A stretch of 64,000 nucleotides of DNA from an uncultured Lachnospiraceae bacterium (lineage in GTDB: Bacteria; Bacillota; Clostridia; Lachnospirales; Lachnospiraceae), in the NCBI GenBank assembly GCA_947625755.1, contig CANQPJ010000002.1:1-64000 (forward strand). Direction: 5' to 3'. Position 1 is the first letter of the stretch, and every line of letters starts with the position of its first letter. This document shows positions 50,999 through 61,194 of the stretch, piece by piece. The notes beneath the pieces were generated by a model, which saw nothing but the letters and a program-made list of their open reading frames with translations, made no database searches and was not told the DNA's origin. The position numbers were made by a program, and so were the translations under genes.

Positions 50999-52339
50999 CT
51001 ACTTTACACGAATCTTTACTTTATAACTCTGTTTCGTTGTTCTGAGAGTTACTGTGATTGTAGCTCTTCCTTTCCTTAATGCTTTTATTTTCCCTTTTGA
51101 TGTAACCTTTACCACTTTCTTATTGGATGAAGCAAACTTGAGAATATTTGTCTTAAGGATACCACGCTTCTTAAATTTTGTATTTTTGTTATAAATGTAC
51201 GCTTTCGTATTTAACTTCTGGGTAGTTCCTCTTTTTAGAACAACTTTTCTCTTTTTCGCCTTAATCGTTTTAATATATTCTGCTCTGTAATCCTTTGTTT
51301 TATGATTGGCTGTTAACGTTGCTTTTGCAATATAAGTATTATATTTCTTGCCGTTATTTTTGTATTGCTTTTTCAGATAGGATGGCATAATCAACTTTGT
51401 TTTGCTGCGATTGAATGAATCTTTATGCATTTTAATAACACTGTCCGGTATTTTTACTTTTTTGATTTTTGTATTTTTTGAAAAAGCTAAAGCACTTATA
51501 ACCTGAAGCGAATTTGATAACTTTACAGAGGATAAATTACAATTCCGAAAAGCAGCATTTCCAATACTAATTACACTATTTGGTATAGCGACTTTTTCTA
51601 AAGAAGTGCATCCCTCAAAAGCTGAATTATATATTCTTTCCAACTGCTTGCTCCAGTTTATTTTTTTCAGTTTCTTACATTGCGAAAAACTAAATTCTCC
51701 AATAATTTTAATATTTTGAGGAAGTGTAATTTCTTCCAGATTTGAATTTCTATATCCGTAGTCTTCAACCATTGTATATTTTTCATTGGCAGAAAGTGTT
51801 AAATTTTTTAAATAAGAATTTTCGCTTATGCCATAGCTTTTTGTCACTGTAGATGGCTCGATATAGCTTGTTGTTTTTTTACCTCTTGGATAATTGAAAA
51901 GTGTAAGTTGTTTTTTATCAAATAACACACCGTCTTTCACTGAAAAATACTGATTTTCAGAAACCACATCATAGCTTTCTATTTCTATTTTATTATCTTC
52001 ACCGGAAATATTGGATAATTCCAGTCTGCTATTTACTGTTTTGATATTCTTACCAAGTGTCACTTTTTTAAATGACTTCATTTTGCCTTCCAGCGAGGCT
52101 AGAGATACGACATTATATCCACCCAAAGTTTCAGGAATACTGATTTCGCTTTCATTACCTAAATATCCACAAATTTCAACTTCACCAGCCGTACCGGAAT
52201 GATTAATTATTCTGTATTGGAAATTTCCCTCTGTTAATATTTGTTCAGCGGCACGTGCTGTACAATCTGCCTGTATAAATAGTGATATAATTAAGATAAA
52301 CGCCATTAATTTTTTAAAATACTTATAAGTTTTTTTCAT
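50999..52339 (-). CDS. Secreted BspA-type leucine-rich repeat protein
   Basis: 446 residues. Signal peptide with hydrophobic FILIISLFIQA and cut near TARAA. LRR_5/BspA repeats from about residue 60 to 330: FSFSQCKKLKKINWSKQLERIYNSAFEGCTSLEKVAIPNSVISIGNAAFRNCNLSSVKLSNSLQVI. The last ~85 residues are a Big-like domain (KFASSNKKVVKVTSKGKIKALRKGRATITVTLRTTKQSYKVKIRV), very basic, probably wall-binding. BspA-like proteins mediate adhesion to host or other cells. Monocistronic; GGAGGGATTAGA precedes the ATG. Confidence 0.85.
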   Translation of the reverse strand: MKKTYKYFKKLMAFILIISLFIQADCTARAAEQILTEGNFQYRIINHSGTAGEVEICGYLGNESEISIPETLGGYNVVSLASLEGKMKSFKKVTLGKNIKTVNSRLELSNISGEDNKIEIESYDVVSENQYFSVKDGVLFDKKQLTLFNYPRGKKTTSYIEPSTVTKSYGISENSYLKNLTLSANEKYTMVEDYGYRNSNLEEITLPQNIKIIGEFSFSQCKKLKKINWSKQLERIYNSAFEGCTSLEKVAIPNSVISIGNAAFRNCNLSSVKLSNSLQVISALAFSKNTKIKKVKIPDSVIKMHKDSFNRSKTKLIMPSYLKKQYKNNGKKYNTYIAKATLTANHKTKDYRAEYIKTIKAKKRKVVLKRGTTQKLNTKAYIYNKNTKFKKRGILKTNILKFASSNKKVVKVTSKGKIKALRKGRATITVTLRTTKQSYKVKIRVK

Positions 52340-52752
52340 TCTAATCCCTCCAATATTTTATTAATTGTTTTAAACCACTCTTCGCTATAGAATGTATGTA
52401 TTGCACATCCAATTCTTTTTATAATTACGCTATGTTACCATTCTTTTTCACCTCTTCCCCACATTTTCCGTTCATTTTTATTATTTATATTTTTTTTCAA
52501 CCACTTAATACATTTTTTAAGTAATTGATTGGTTCTTTATTTACAAATTTAACCGATATATAAAAAAATCCCCTTGCACCTGCAAGGGGAAATAAAACTA
52601 TTTTATTTTTTCATATTAAGAATTTAAGAATTTTTACTCGTCCCCTTACTATTTTAATATTAGCACTTTCCAAATTCTGTGTCAATGACATTTTTCACTT
52701 TTATGCGACATTATATGACATGTATTCTTCTTTACCTTAACTTTTGCTTTTA
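52340..52752. other. AT-rich intergenic stretch
   Basis: 413 bp with no gene. It contains the terminator at 52562-52590 and, on the minus strand, a weak possible promoter for the LRR gene (TTGGAT, 17 bp, TATAGC). Nothing else recognised. Confidence 0.6.
52562..52590 (-). terminator. Terminator after the CmpB-like membrane protein
   Basis: Minus-strand CCCCTTGCAGGTGCAAGGGGATTTTTTT: an 8-bp stem and T7, about 165 bp past the stop. Confidence 0.9.
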
Positions 52753-53142
52753 CTAACTTTTCATCAGCATCTTTTCATATGCTAATCCAACGATAAACCA
52801 TAATGGCGCATAGTCCCAACGGATTACACCCTTAACATTATATTTACTGTTGCTGTAATCCCACGGACATCTGTTCTTTTTCTTTAACATGGTTCCTGTA
52901 GTATATTCAGTAGCAAAAATACCCGCAGTATAAATTAATCCACGCTCTACTGTCTTCCTGTTATGCTTTTTTAACTGGTTACTGACAGGTTTTATCAATG
53001 CCGCCATCCCATATATCGGAAACATCCATATAGAAGTCTGTCCAATCAATTTATAATCTTTTTTCTTAATACAACAGGCTGATGTAAAGAGCACTTCCAT
53101 ACACCAGCCTGCGATTCCGCATTTTATAAAATTTTTATTCAT
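52753..53142 (-). CDS. Putative ABC-transporter type IV (CmpB-like) membrane protein
   Basis: About 129 residues taking MNKNFIKCGIAGWCMEV as start; the start is uncertain. Hydrophobic segments WCMEVLFTSACC, TSIWMFPIYGMAALI and a C-terminal WFIVGLAYEKMLM. The block GLIYTAGIFATEYTTGTMLKKKNRCPWDYSNSKYNVKGVIRWDYAPLW matches the membrane family labelled ABC_trans_CmpB, whose true role is unclear. Directly after glyA, so probably cotranscribed. Confidence 0.7.
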   Translation of the reverse strand: MNKNFIKCGIAGWCMEVLFTSACCIKKKDYKLIGQTSIWMFPIYGMAALIKPVSNQLKKHNRKTVERGLIYTAGIFATEYTTGTMLKKKNRCPWDYSNSKYNVKGVIRWDYAPLWFIVGLAYEKMLMKS

Positions 53143-53184
53143 TACACTCTTCATATGTGTAATTATTAGCAATTCTGTATTCTT

Positions 53185-54426
53185 TTATTCATATAATGGA
53201 TATTTATCTGTTAAGCCTTTTACTTTTGCTTTTACTTTTTCACAGTTTCCACTCAAATCATTCGCAACATCTGACATACATTCTGCAATAATATCCATAT
53301 CTTCCGCTTTGAGACCTCTGGCAGTTACTGCAGGCGTGCCGATTCTTACGCCACTGGTAATTCCCGGTTTTTGAGGGTCATTTGGAATAGCATTTTTATT
53401 ACATGTAATATTTGCTGCATCTAATGCAATCTCAAATTCTTTACCTGTAATATTCTTACTTCTCAAATCAACCAGCATCAGATGATTGTCTGTTCCACCG
53501 GATACCAAATCAAATCCTCTGTCTGTCAGTCCCTTTGCCAATGCCTGTGCATTAACTAAAATATTTTTTGCGTATTCTTTAAAATCATCTGATAAAGCTT
53601 CCTTGAAACAAACCGCCTTTGCAGCTATCACATGCATTAAAGGTCCACCCTGAATTCCCGGAAATACTGCTTTGTTTAATTTATGTTCTAGTGCAAATTC
53701 TTCACTGGATAAAATAAGTCCTCCCCTTGGACCTCTTAACGTCTTGTGGGTAGTAGTTGTTGTTACATGGGCATAAGGAATAGGACTCATATGCTGTTCT
53801 CCTGCCACAAGTCCGGCAATATGCGCCATATCTACCATAAGATATGCTCCAACTTCATCTGCAATCTCCCTGAACTTTTTAAAATCTATTTTTCTAGGAT
53901 AAGCACTTGCTCCTGCCACAATGAGTTTTGGCTGATTTTTGATTGCAATATCTCTTACTTTGTCATAGTCGATAAATCCGTTATCATCAACACCGTACGG
54001 TACGATATTAAAATATGTACCCGACATATTTACCGGAGAACCATGTGTTAAATGCCCTCCTGCATCCAGACTCATTCCCATAACAGTATCACCCGGCTGA
54101 ACCAGTGCAAAAAATACTGCCATGTTAGCCTGGGCTCCTGAATGCGGCTGAACATTGGCATATGTACATCCAAACAACTTCTTTGCTCTATCAATTGCCA
54201 GCTGCTCTACAATATCTACATATTCACAGCCGCCATAATATCTCTTTCCCGGGTATCCTTCTGCATATTTATTGGTTAAATGACTGCCCATAGCAGCCAT
54301 AACTCCCCTGCTGACCAAATTTTCTGATGCAATCAGCTCAAGATGTGAACGCTGTCTTGCCAATTCATCTTCCATTGCCGAAAAAATTTCTGCATCTGCA
54401 TTTTTGACTTCATCAAATGAAAACAT
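53185..54426 (-). CDS. glyA: Serine hydroxymethyltransferase
   Basis: 413 residues from [18 protein letters not shown] (54426), with TTAGGAGGAATACAG in front. Interconverts serine and glycine with tetrahydrofolate and PLP, main source of one-carbon units. [15 protein letters not shown] at the N-terminus; PLP lysine in [27 protein letters not shown] small hairpin (AACTGCAC...GTGCAGT) stands just before the ribosome site; no glycine riboswitch aptamer was recognised. Confidence 0.97.
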   Translation of the reverse strand: MFSFDEVKNADAEIFSAMEDELARQRSHLELIASENLVSRGVMAAMGSHLTNKYAEGYPGKRYYGGCEYVDIVEQLAIDRAKKLFGCTYANVQPHSGAQANMAVFFALVQPGDTVMGMSLDAGGHLTHGSPVNMSGTYFNIVPYGVDDNGFIDYDKVRDIAIKNQPKLIVAGASAYPRKIDFKKFREIADEVGAYLMVDMAHIAGLVAGEQHMSPIPYAHVTTTTTHKTLRGPRGGLILSSEEFALEHKLNKAVFPGIQGGPLMHVIAAKAVCFKEALSDDFKEYAKNILVNAQALAKGLTDRGFDLVSGGTDNHLMLVDLRSKNITGKEFEIALDAANITCNKNAIPNDPQKPGITSGVRIGTPAVTARGLKAEDMDIIAECMSDVANDLSGNCEKVKAKVKGLTDKYPLYE

Positions 54427-54562
54427 CTGTATTCCTCCTAACATATATGTACTGCACCGGATTATCAGTGCAGTTGTAAATTTATTCTATCTTATCATAA
54501 GATGAATTATTTTCATATCGTTTTTTTTATTATTAATGCATTTTTCTAAAAACCGATGATGC

Positions 54563-55525
54563 TTAATCCTGATGATGTTCACATTCTTCTTCCTTTGCTC
54601 TTTCAGTACATTCTTTATCTTCACATAAGTTTTCAATTACAGTTGTACAGCTTTCATTATCGCATTTTATTTCTTTTTTTAATTTGCCCTCACACTTTGG
54701 CGGTTCTAACTCCAAAGGTTTGATTTCTCTAGACAGCAATCCGTTTTCTACAAATCTTTTGCATATCTTTTTTTCTTCATCCTCAATACTTGCCTTCGGT
54801 GGAACTGTACGTCCTATATAATCAATTTTATAAGCCTCATAATATACAGTTCTCAAAATAAGAGAAAGTCCTGCGGAAAAAGTTCCATCACAGGCATTAA
54901 AATTCATTGCTTTTCCTATTCCTGTAATATTAATGCCGTTTGCTACCTGATTTTTCCCTTCCGCAAGGCTTACAACATTAATATATTTTTTATCTTTATT
55001 CCCTTTTGTTCCTACTCCGTACGGTGTGTAAAGCTCCAATGATATAACGGACGGATTTGTCTTTTCGTTCATATACTTATAATCGGGACTGTATTTATCT
55101 GCCGGTAAATAATTCACTGTAATACCTGTCTCATCCAGATATTTATTACATCCGTCATAAAGTTTGACATTAAAGGTAACGTATACATTTGTCAAAGATA
55201 TTTTGCTGCAGTTTGGTTTATTCGTGCATGACACCCTTGTTTTTACATGGTGGCATGGCGGTACTTTACAGTTTTCCATATCTTTCTGTGAAATATCTGT
55301 TTTTTTAGATAAAGATATATCTGCTACATCCAATCTGATTTTCTCTACGGTAGGATTTTCTCTCAAAACTGATGCCGGAAGTGTAACTGTTCGACACACG
55401 TTAACTCCTATTTCATCATATATTACCGGAGCAAAAATCGACAAAACTTCCGGCTTGCCACATATTTCACGGTTGCATACATCAATCTCTCTACAACATT
55501 TTTTACAATTACAGGTTTTCAACAT
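54563..55525 (-). CDS. Cysteine-rich hypothetical protein
   Basis: 320 residues, 20-plus Cys concentrated at both ends: CNCKKCCREIDVCNREICGKPEVLSIFAPVIYDEIGVNVCRT at the start and CEGKLKKEIKCDNESCTTVIENLCEDKECTERAKEEECEHHQD at the end. The centre is beta-rich (NVYVTFNVKLYDGCNKYLDETGITVNYLP). Family not firmly recognised. The Cys clustering and absence of a signal peptide recall spore coat or exosporium proteins of Clostridia, or a metal-binding protein; neither is proven. Divergent from the gene at 55675. AAAGGAGGAAAA precedes the ATG. Confidence 0.6.
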   Translation of the reverse strand: MLKTCNCKKCCREIDVCNREICGKPEVLSIFAPVIYDEIGVNVCRTVTLPASVLRENPTVEKIRLDVADISLSKKTDISQKDMENCKVPPCHHVKTRVSCTNKPNCSKISLTNVYVTFNVKLYDGCNKYLDETGITVNYLPADKYSPDYKYMNEKTNPSVISLELYTPYGVGTKGNKDKKYINVVSLAEGKNQVANGINITGIGKAMNFNACDGTFSAGLSLILRTVYYEAYKIDYIGRTVPPKASIEDEEKKICKRFVENGLLSREIKPLELEPPKCEGKLKKEIKCDNESCTTVIENLCEDKECTERAKEEECEHHQD

Positions 55526-55674
55526 TTTTCCTCCTTTTGTTCCACACTATATCATATGCTTTTTGATATTTTTTGTTCTATTTTAAGAAGAAACAAAATA
55601 TATATTAAATAGTGTGAAATATTTCAAAACCACACAAGATTATTCACGATTAATCATTTGAAATGGAGAAATAA

Positions 55675-56433
55675 ATGTATAAAATATTAGCTTTTGAAAA
55701 CGGACAACCAATTATTTTATTTTTAGACAGCGGAAAAGTGTACATGTACACAGCCTCCGGAGGAAAAATTTTTTCAAGGGGACTATTGTTTAATGATGTA
55801 GGCAAAGATTTTGATGTATTTTCCGGAAAAGAAAAATACATATACTATATTTCAACAGATAAGAAAATCAAACTGGCAGTTTTAAACCGTGATCATTTTA
55901 CCGAATTTTTATCAATTCCAATGGAGGACCAAAAGCATAACATTGAAATCGTTAATGTATCACCACTGATGTGTCAGAATGAACTTTACATCTTTTACTG
56001 CAATCACAACAAAGAACAGGGAAAATATGAAATTTATTATATTTTGTCCTCCTTTCCAAACAAAAGCTGTCTGATTAAAAGAAATATTGATACCAATAAA
56101 GGATTTGATGTATTTAAAGCAAATAATACAATCGGTGTTGTTTTAAATTCTAATTATTATTACTTAAACAAAGATAAACAGCTCATTGATATAAAAAATT
56201 CCGCAGACAGTCAATTAGAAATTACTTCTCTGGAGGAAAAAATTGAAGATTTAAAGTCTGCATTGTCAGATAAAAGCGACAAACTTATAGAAGTTCAAAA
56301 ACAGCTGTGCGGAAAAGAGAACGAAATTGGAAAATTAAAGGCAACACAAAAACATATTACAGAACAATATAATGAACTGGCTGAATATGCCGGAAAATTA
56401 CAGGAAGAGCTGCGAAATATCCGATATATGTAA
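55675..56433 (+). CDS. Hypothetical protein with beta-propeller-like N-terminus and coiled coil
   Basis: 252 residues. Residues about 1-175 are short beta-strand repeats (FENGQPIILFLDSGKVYMYTASGGKIFSRGLLF; IYYISTDKKIKLAVLNRDHFTEFLSI) that look like propeller blades. Residues about 183-250 are a coiled coil (SLEEKIEDLKSALSDKSDKLIEVQKQLCGKENEIGKLK). No signal peptide. Family not recognised. It is transcribed away from the cysteine-rich gene across a 150-bp gap, which suggests related control, and ends in its own terminator. A structural role such as spore coat is a guess. Confidence 0.6.
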   Translation: MYKILAFENGQPIILFLDSGKVYMYTASGGKIFSRGLLFNDVGKDFDVFSGKEKYIYYISTDKKIKLAVLNRDHFTEFLSIPMEDQKHNIEIVNVSPLMCQNELYIFYCNHNKEQGKYEIYYILSSFPNKSCLIKRNIDTNKGFDVFKANNTIGVVLNSNYYYLNKDKQLIDIKNSADSQLEITSLEEKIEDLKSALSDKSDKLIEVQKQLCGKENEIGKLKATQKHITEQYNELAEYAGKLQEELRNIRYM

Positions 56434-56465
56434 TATTTACCAAATTACTGCCCAAAAAACATTAA

Positions 56466-56513
56466 AATAGGATGTCCTCAAAAGCCGTTAGACTTTTGCG
56501 ACACCCTATTTTT
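56466..56513. terminator. Bidirectional terminator before aspS stop
   Basis: AATAGGATGTC...CAAAAG and CTTTTG...GACACCCTATT pair, with T-rich sequence on both sides; serves the convergent genes. Confidence 0.85.
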
Positions 56514-56515
56514 GT

Positions 56516-58303
56516 TTATTCTTCCGTTTTATTTTTTATATCAATCGATAACTCCTCTAACTGCTTTGCATCAACCGCACTTGGGGCTGATGTCATTAGG
56601 CATGAGGCATCTTTTACCTTCGGGAAAGCAATAACTTCACGAATATTATTTTCTCCTGCCATATGCATTATCAGTCTGTCAAGACCATATGCAAGTCCTG
56701 CATGCGGTGGAACACCATATTTGAAAGCATCCAGCAGAAATCCAAACTGTTCATGCGCCTGCTCCTCTGTAAATCCAAGCGCCTGAAACATTTTCTCCTG
56801 AATATCTGCCTGATGAATCCTTACACTTCCTCCACCCAGCTCCGTACCGTTTAACACAATATCGTAAGCCTTTGCACGAACCTTTCCTAAATCCGTTTCC
56901 AGATAAGGTAAATCTTCTTCCATCGGCATTGTAAACGGATGATGCATCGCAATATATCTTTCCTGTTCATCCGACCACTCAAATTGTGGAAATTCCACTA
57001 CCCATAAAAAGTTCCATTGATTTTTATCAATTAATTCAAGGGTCTCTGCAAGTTCTAAACGCAGGGCACCAAGGACATTCCAGACAATTTTATCTCTGTC
57101 TGCTGCAAACAATAATAAGTCCTTCGGCTGTCCTTCCATAGCGCTTACCAGATGATCCAACTCTTCTTCAGTCATAAATTTTGCAAAGGATGACTTGTAT
57201 GTACCATCCTCATTAATACAAAGATAAGCAAGTCCTTTCGCCCCATTTCCCTTGGCAGATTCCACTAACTTATCAATTTTCTTTCTTGGCATTGCGCCCT
57301 GACCTTTTACATTGATTCCACGGACAGTTCCACCATTTTTAATAGCACCGGTAAATACGCCGAATCCGCAATTTTTAACCACATCGGTTACATTAACTAA
57401 TTCCATGCCAAATCTGGTGTCCGGTTTGTCAGAACCAAATCTATCCATAGCCTCCTGCCATGTCAGCCTTGGCATTGGAAGTGGAATATCAACATTGAGA
57501 ATTTCTTTAAACATTGCCTGAAGCAGACGTTCATTGACATCAATAACATCATCAATATCCACAAAAGATAATTCCATATCCACCTGTGTAAATTCCGGTT
57601 GCCTGTCTGCTCTTAAATCTTCATCCCTATAGCATCTGGCAATCTGGATATAGCGGTCATATCCTGAACACATTAATAACTGTTTAAATAGCTGCGGAGA
57701 CTGCGGAAGCGCATAAAATTCTCCCGGATGTATACGGCTCGGAACAAGATAATCTCTGGCGCCTTCCGGTGTAGATTTGCAAAGTGTAGGCGTTTCTATC
57801 TCGATAAATCCTTCTTCTGACATAAATTTACGAATAAATGTAGTTACATCACTGCGGAGCTTTAAATTCTTCTGCAATGTAGGACGCCTCAAGTCTAAAT
57901 AGCGGTATTGCAGTCTTAAATCCTCTCTTGTATTTACATCATCTTCTACTGGAAATGGAGGGGTTTCAGATTCTGAAAGTATGACAAGATTGTCGACAGT
58001 CACCTCAATATCTCCGGTTGCCAAATCTTTATTCACTGCTCCGTCACGCTTTCTGACCTTTCCCTGTGCTGCAATAACATATTCACTTCTGAGTTCTTTT
58101 GCCTTTTCAAATACCTGCCCATCATTTTCGTCAAAAACCAACTGCAAAATACCCGTTCTGTCTCTCAAATCTATAAAAATTAGACTGCCTAGATTTCTTC
58201 TTTTCTGAACCCATCCCATAACAGTAACCGTTTCACCTATATTTTTACGGTCGACTTCTGTACATCTGTGACTTCTATGCAGTCCCTGCATTGATTCTGC
58301 CAT
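56516..58303 (-). CDS. aspS: Aspartyl-tRNA synthetase
   Basis: 595 residues, class II synthetase of the bacterial long type. N-terminal OB fold for the anticodon (VTVMGWVQKRRNLGSLIFIDLRDRTGILQLVF). Motif 2 and active site: QSPQLFKQLLMCSGYDRYIQIARCYRDEDLRADRQPEFTQVDMELSF. A GAD-type insertion domain lies in the middle. Motif 3 is GLAYGLDRLIMHMAGENNIREVIAFPK. Whether it charges only Asp or also Asn tRNA cannot be told. Last gene of rel-MBL-hemZ-hisS-aspS; GGGAGGAATTTATT precedes the ATG. No T-box. Confidence 0.97.
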   Translation of the reverse strand: MAESMQGLHRSHRCTEVDRKNIGETVTVMGWVQKRRNLGSLIFIDLRDRTGILQLVFDENDGQVFEKAKELRSEYVIAAQGKVRKRDGAVNKDLATGDIEVTVDNLVILSESETPPFPVEDDVNTREDLRLQYRYLDLRRPTLQKNLKLRSDVTTFIRKFMSEEGFIEIETPTLCKSTPEGARDYLVPSRIHPGEFYALPQSPQLFKQLLMCSGYDRYIQIARCYRDEDLRADRQPEFTQVDMELSFVDIDDVIDVNERLLQAMFKEILNVDIPLPMPRLTWQEAMDRFGSDKPDTRFGMELVNVTDVVKNCGFGVFTGAIKNGGTVRGINVKGQGAMPRKKIDKLVESAKGNGAKGLAYLCINEDGTYKSSFAKFMTEEELDHLVSAMEGQPKDLLLFAADRDKIVWNVLGALRLELAETLELIDKNQWNFLWVVEFPQFEWSDEQERYIAMHHPFTMPMEEDLPYLETDLGKVRAKAYDIVLNGTELGGGSVRIHQADIQEKMFQALGFTEEQAHEQFGFLLDAFKYGVPPHAGLAYGLDRLIMHMAGENNIREVIAFPKVKDASCLMTSAPSAVDAKQLEELSIDIKNKTEE

Positions 58304-58392
58304 AATAAATTCCTCCCACTATTCTACATCACTATGCAAAAACACTTGTTTTACCTGCTTGTATCACATTTGATAAAGTGACTCATAGCACT

Positions 58393-59652
58393 TTAATTCA
58401 GGGGATTTTTGAAAAACTCCTTAAAATTCTCATATCCCTGTGCTTTGAGCTGTTCCTTTTGAAACTTTTTATTTTTATTCATTCTGGTAACCAGTACTCT
58501 GGTACCTGCCTGCCTTTCTTTTTGCGCCTGTGCAATTACCTCACAAAGTCTGTCACTATCAACTCCTTTTTCAATGAGATATACAACCTTGTTCGAATCC
58601 TCTGGAATCTTAAATCCCTGTTCCATGAGTAAAAGAACAATTCTTTCAAATCCAATAGAAAATCCACATGCAGGAACATCATGCCCTGTAAACTTGCCAA
58701 CCATCTTGTCATAACGTCCACCGCCTCCGCAGCTTCCGCCAAACTCCGGAATAGCTATTTCAAAAATTGTTCCTGTATAATATGACATTCCTCTTACTAA
58801 TGTTGGATCAAATACAATTTCAAAATCAGATGCCTTTGTAGCTTTGACGCTGTCAATAATCTCATTCATCCACTGCTTTACATCATCGCCCATATATTCG
58901 CCCAAGATTTCAGCTAAATATCCAATCGGATCGGATTGTTGCTGAATTTCAGCAAAAAGCTGTGTATATTTTTCAACGGATTCCTGTGGGAAATCATTCT
59001 TCACCAGCTCTTCTTTTATACCATCCAGCCCAATCTTGTCCATCTTATCCAGTATAATAAATACACGGTCAAAACTTTCCTCCGGAAATCCACTGTAAGC
59101 AGCCATTGCCTTTAATATTCTTCTCTCATTGATTCGAATCTGAAAGTTTTTAAATCCTAATTTTTCAAGAGTGGTCGTTGTAGCTAAAATCAGCTCAATT
59201 TCAGCTAAATTGCTGGAATCTCCTAATATATCAATATCACACTGCATAAACTGACGGTATCTGCCACGTTGAGGTCTGTCGGCACGCCATACATTTCCCA
59301 TTTGAAGCGCCTTAAAAGGTGTAGGCAGGTCATTTGCATTCTTTGAATAATATCTGACCAGTGGAACTGTCAGGTCATATCTCAAACCATTGTCCACTAC
59401 ATCATTTTCTTCCTGTGCTGTCTGAAGATTTAACTTTTCCCCTCTTTTTAAGATTTTAAAAATTAATTTTTCGTTTTCTCCCCCCTGCTTGTTCGTAAGG
59501 TTTGAAATATTTTCTACGCACGGGGTTTCAATCTGGGTGAAACCAAATGCAGTATAAGTTTCTTTAATTACATTCTGTACATAATTTCTGATTTTCATTT
59601 CTTCAGGTAATATGTCTTTCATTCCGGTTACAGGTTTTTTACTTAAAGCCAT
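58393..59652 (-). CDS. hisS: Histidyl-tRNA synthetase
   Basis: 419 residues. Class II core: KKPVTGMKDILPEEMKIR, motif 2 MGNVWRADRPQRGRYRQFMQCDIDILG, His-specific GSCGGGGRYDKMVG (the family has GGGRYD) and CGFSIGFERIVLLL. The C-terminal anticodon-binding domain (KVVYLIEKGVDSDRLCEVIAQAQKERQAGTRVLVTRMNKNKKFQKEQLKAQGY) is somewhat different from the standard alpha/beta domain but present. Sits between hemZ and aspS, a common order in Firmicutes. Confidence 0.96.
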   Translation of the reverse strand: MALSKKPVTGMKDILPEEMKIRNYVQNVIKETYTAFGFTQIETPCVENISNLTNKQGGENEKLIFKILKRGEKLNLQTAQEENDVVDNGLRYDLTVPLVRYYSKNANDLPTPFKALQMGNVWRADRPQRGRYRQFMQCDIDILGDSSNLAEIELILATTTTLEKLGFKNFQIRINERRILKAMAAYSGFPEESFDRVFIILDKMDKIGLDGIKEELVKNDFPQESVEKYTQLFAEIQQQSDPIGYLAEILGEYMGDDVKQWMNEIIDSVKATKASDFEIVFDPTLVRGMSYYTGTIFEIAIPEFGGSCGGGGRYDKMVGKFTGHDVPACGFSIGFERIVLLLMEQGFKIPEDSNKVVYLIEKGVDSDRLCEVIAQAQKERQAGTRVLVTRMNKNKKFQKEQLKAQGYENFKEFFKNPLN

Positions 59653-59715
59653 CTTTTTGCTCCTTTTTATTTATAGTTTAATTATTTTACTATTAAATCA
59701 GGAAGAAAACAAGAT

Positions 59716-61194
59716 TTAATGCAAGGATTTGAATTCTTCCGCTTTCCTTTCAATCATCTCATCTATTCTGTCTATATACTGGTCGACATTTTTCAGCGTA
59801 TCAATTCTTTTAGCTTTTTTCATGTCAGTGGATAACAGCTTCGTAACAGCGCCGGCACCCACTGCCCAAACATCCTGATAATCTCCCATCATTAGAATAT
59901 TGTACAATCCTTCTTTTCCTGCCTTTGCATATCCTACGTTTTCCTGATTTCCTGCCATATTTTTCTGTCTGTATAAATAATAAGGTTTCATCCCCATTTT
60001 GCAGGCATATTCTTTTGTAATATTCATTAACCCGGTACTGTTTTCCATAGACATTCCCATAAATTTCTGTTTATTCATGCTAAAACGCGACGCACGCTTG
60101 ATTGCAAGTGAATGAATCGTCATACCGTCAGGTGAGAGCCTTACCGCTTCTTCCATGGAGTGACGAACCATTTCCGGAGTTTCTTCCGGAAGCCCTACAA
60201 TAAAATCCATATTAATATTATCCATACCGCACTCTCTTGCCAGAGTAAATGCTTTTTTCACCTGCTCTATCGTATGTTTTCTTCCAATCAGGTCAAGCGT
60301 CTTTTGGTTCATTGTCTGAGGATTAATGGATATACGCGTTACTCCCTGTCGATTAAGTACTTTTAGTTTTTCTCTGTTGATACTGTCCGGTCTTCCTGCT
60401 TCTACCGTAAATTCCTTCACTGTGTGAAAATCAAAGTTATTTTTCAATACACCCAGCAGTCTGTCCATCTGCTCCGGTGTTAATGTCGTAGGTGTGCCTC
60501 CGCCAATATATACTGTATTGAGTTCCCTTTTCTTTAATTTCCTGCCAAGAAACTTTATTTCTTTGACGAGTGCATCGATATAGCTGTCAACTTTATCTTT
60601 ATAAACATTCAGCGGATAAGATGTAAAGGAACAATATAAACATGTAGTGGGGCAAAACGGAATTCCGATATACAGACTGTATCCTTTTTTATAATTTATC
60701 CCGGACAGAACATTCTGCTCCATCTCTGCCACATCCATTGCTAAATCTAACTTGTCATCTGAAATAAAATAAGTATCTTTCATTTCTCTTCGCACTTCAT
60801 CTTCCGACATTCCCTGTTTTAACAACATTCTGGGAATTTTTGCCGGTCTGATTCCCGTTAAGTTTCCCCATGGAAGCGTTCGCCCGGTATCTTTTACCAG
60901 CACACAATATAAAAGCTTTTTAAGAGCATTTTTCGTGTTTCTTCTATCGGCAGCAGATAACACTGTAATCTCCTTATCCCCTAAAGACTCACACTCTATA
61001 TGCTCTTTAAAAAGCTCTCCATGTTCATCCATCAACCGGGTACAGATTTTCTTATCCGAAAATTCCACATATAAGATTCTGTAAGGATTTTTCACATCAG
61101 AATTAATCTTAAAAGGATGTCCCACATAAAAAGCCTGCACCATGGATTGAATATCATATTCAAATTGTCTTGGTTTTATCTGAATGTCTATCAT
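59716..61194 (-). CDS. hemZ: Coproporphyrinogen dehydrogenase-like radical SAM protein HemZ
   Basis: 492 residues. Radical SAM CxxxCxxC motif in GIPFCPTTCLYCSFTSYP; GGGTPTTL; INMDFIVGLPEETPEMV. The ~160-residue N-terminal domain before the motif is typical of HemZ and differs from HemN. HemZ is named for oxygen-independent coproporphyrinogen oxidation, but many clostridial members lack other heme genes, so the substrate is open. Its ATG overlaps the stop of the MBL gene (TAATG), implying coupling. Confidence 0.9.
   Translation of the reverse strand: MIDIQIKPRQFEYDIQSMVQAFYVGHPFKINSDVKNPYRILYVEFSDKKICTRLMDEHGELFKEHIECESLGDKEITVLSAADRRNTKNALKKLLYCVLVKDTGRTLPWGNLTGIRPAKIPRMLLKQGMSEDEVRREMKDTYFISDDKLDLAMDVAEMEQNVLSGINYKKGYSLYIGIPFCPTTCLYCSFTSYPLNVYKDKVDSYIDALVKEIKFLGRKLKKRELNTVYIGGGTPTTLTPEQMDRLLGVLKNNFDFHTVKEFTVEAGRPDSINREKLKVLNRQGVTRISINPQTMNQKTLDLIGRKHTIEQVKKAFTLARECGMDNINMDFIVGLPEETPEMVRHSMEEAVRLSPDGMTIHSLAIKRASRFSMNKQKFMGMSMENSTGLMNITKEYACKMGMKPYYLYRQKNMAGNQENVGYAKAGKEGLYNILMMGDYQDVWAVGAGAVTKLLSTDMKKAKRIDTLKNVDQYIDRIDEMIERKAEEFKSLH

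Noticed and set aside
54427-54562. Glycine riboswitch before glyA
   Set aside because: Only a small hairpin (AACTGCAC/GTGCAGT) is present; no aptamer pattern recognised.
58304-59715. T-box leaders for hisS or aspS
   Set aside because: Gaps before both genes are under 100 bp and contain no T-box features.
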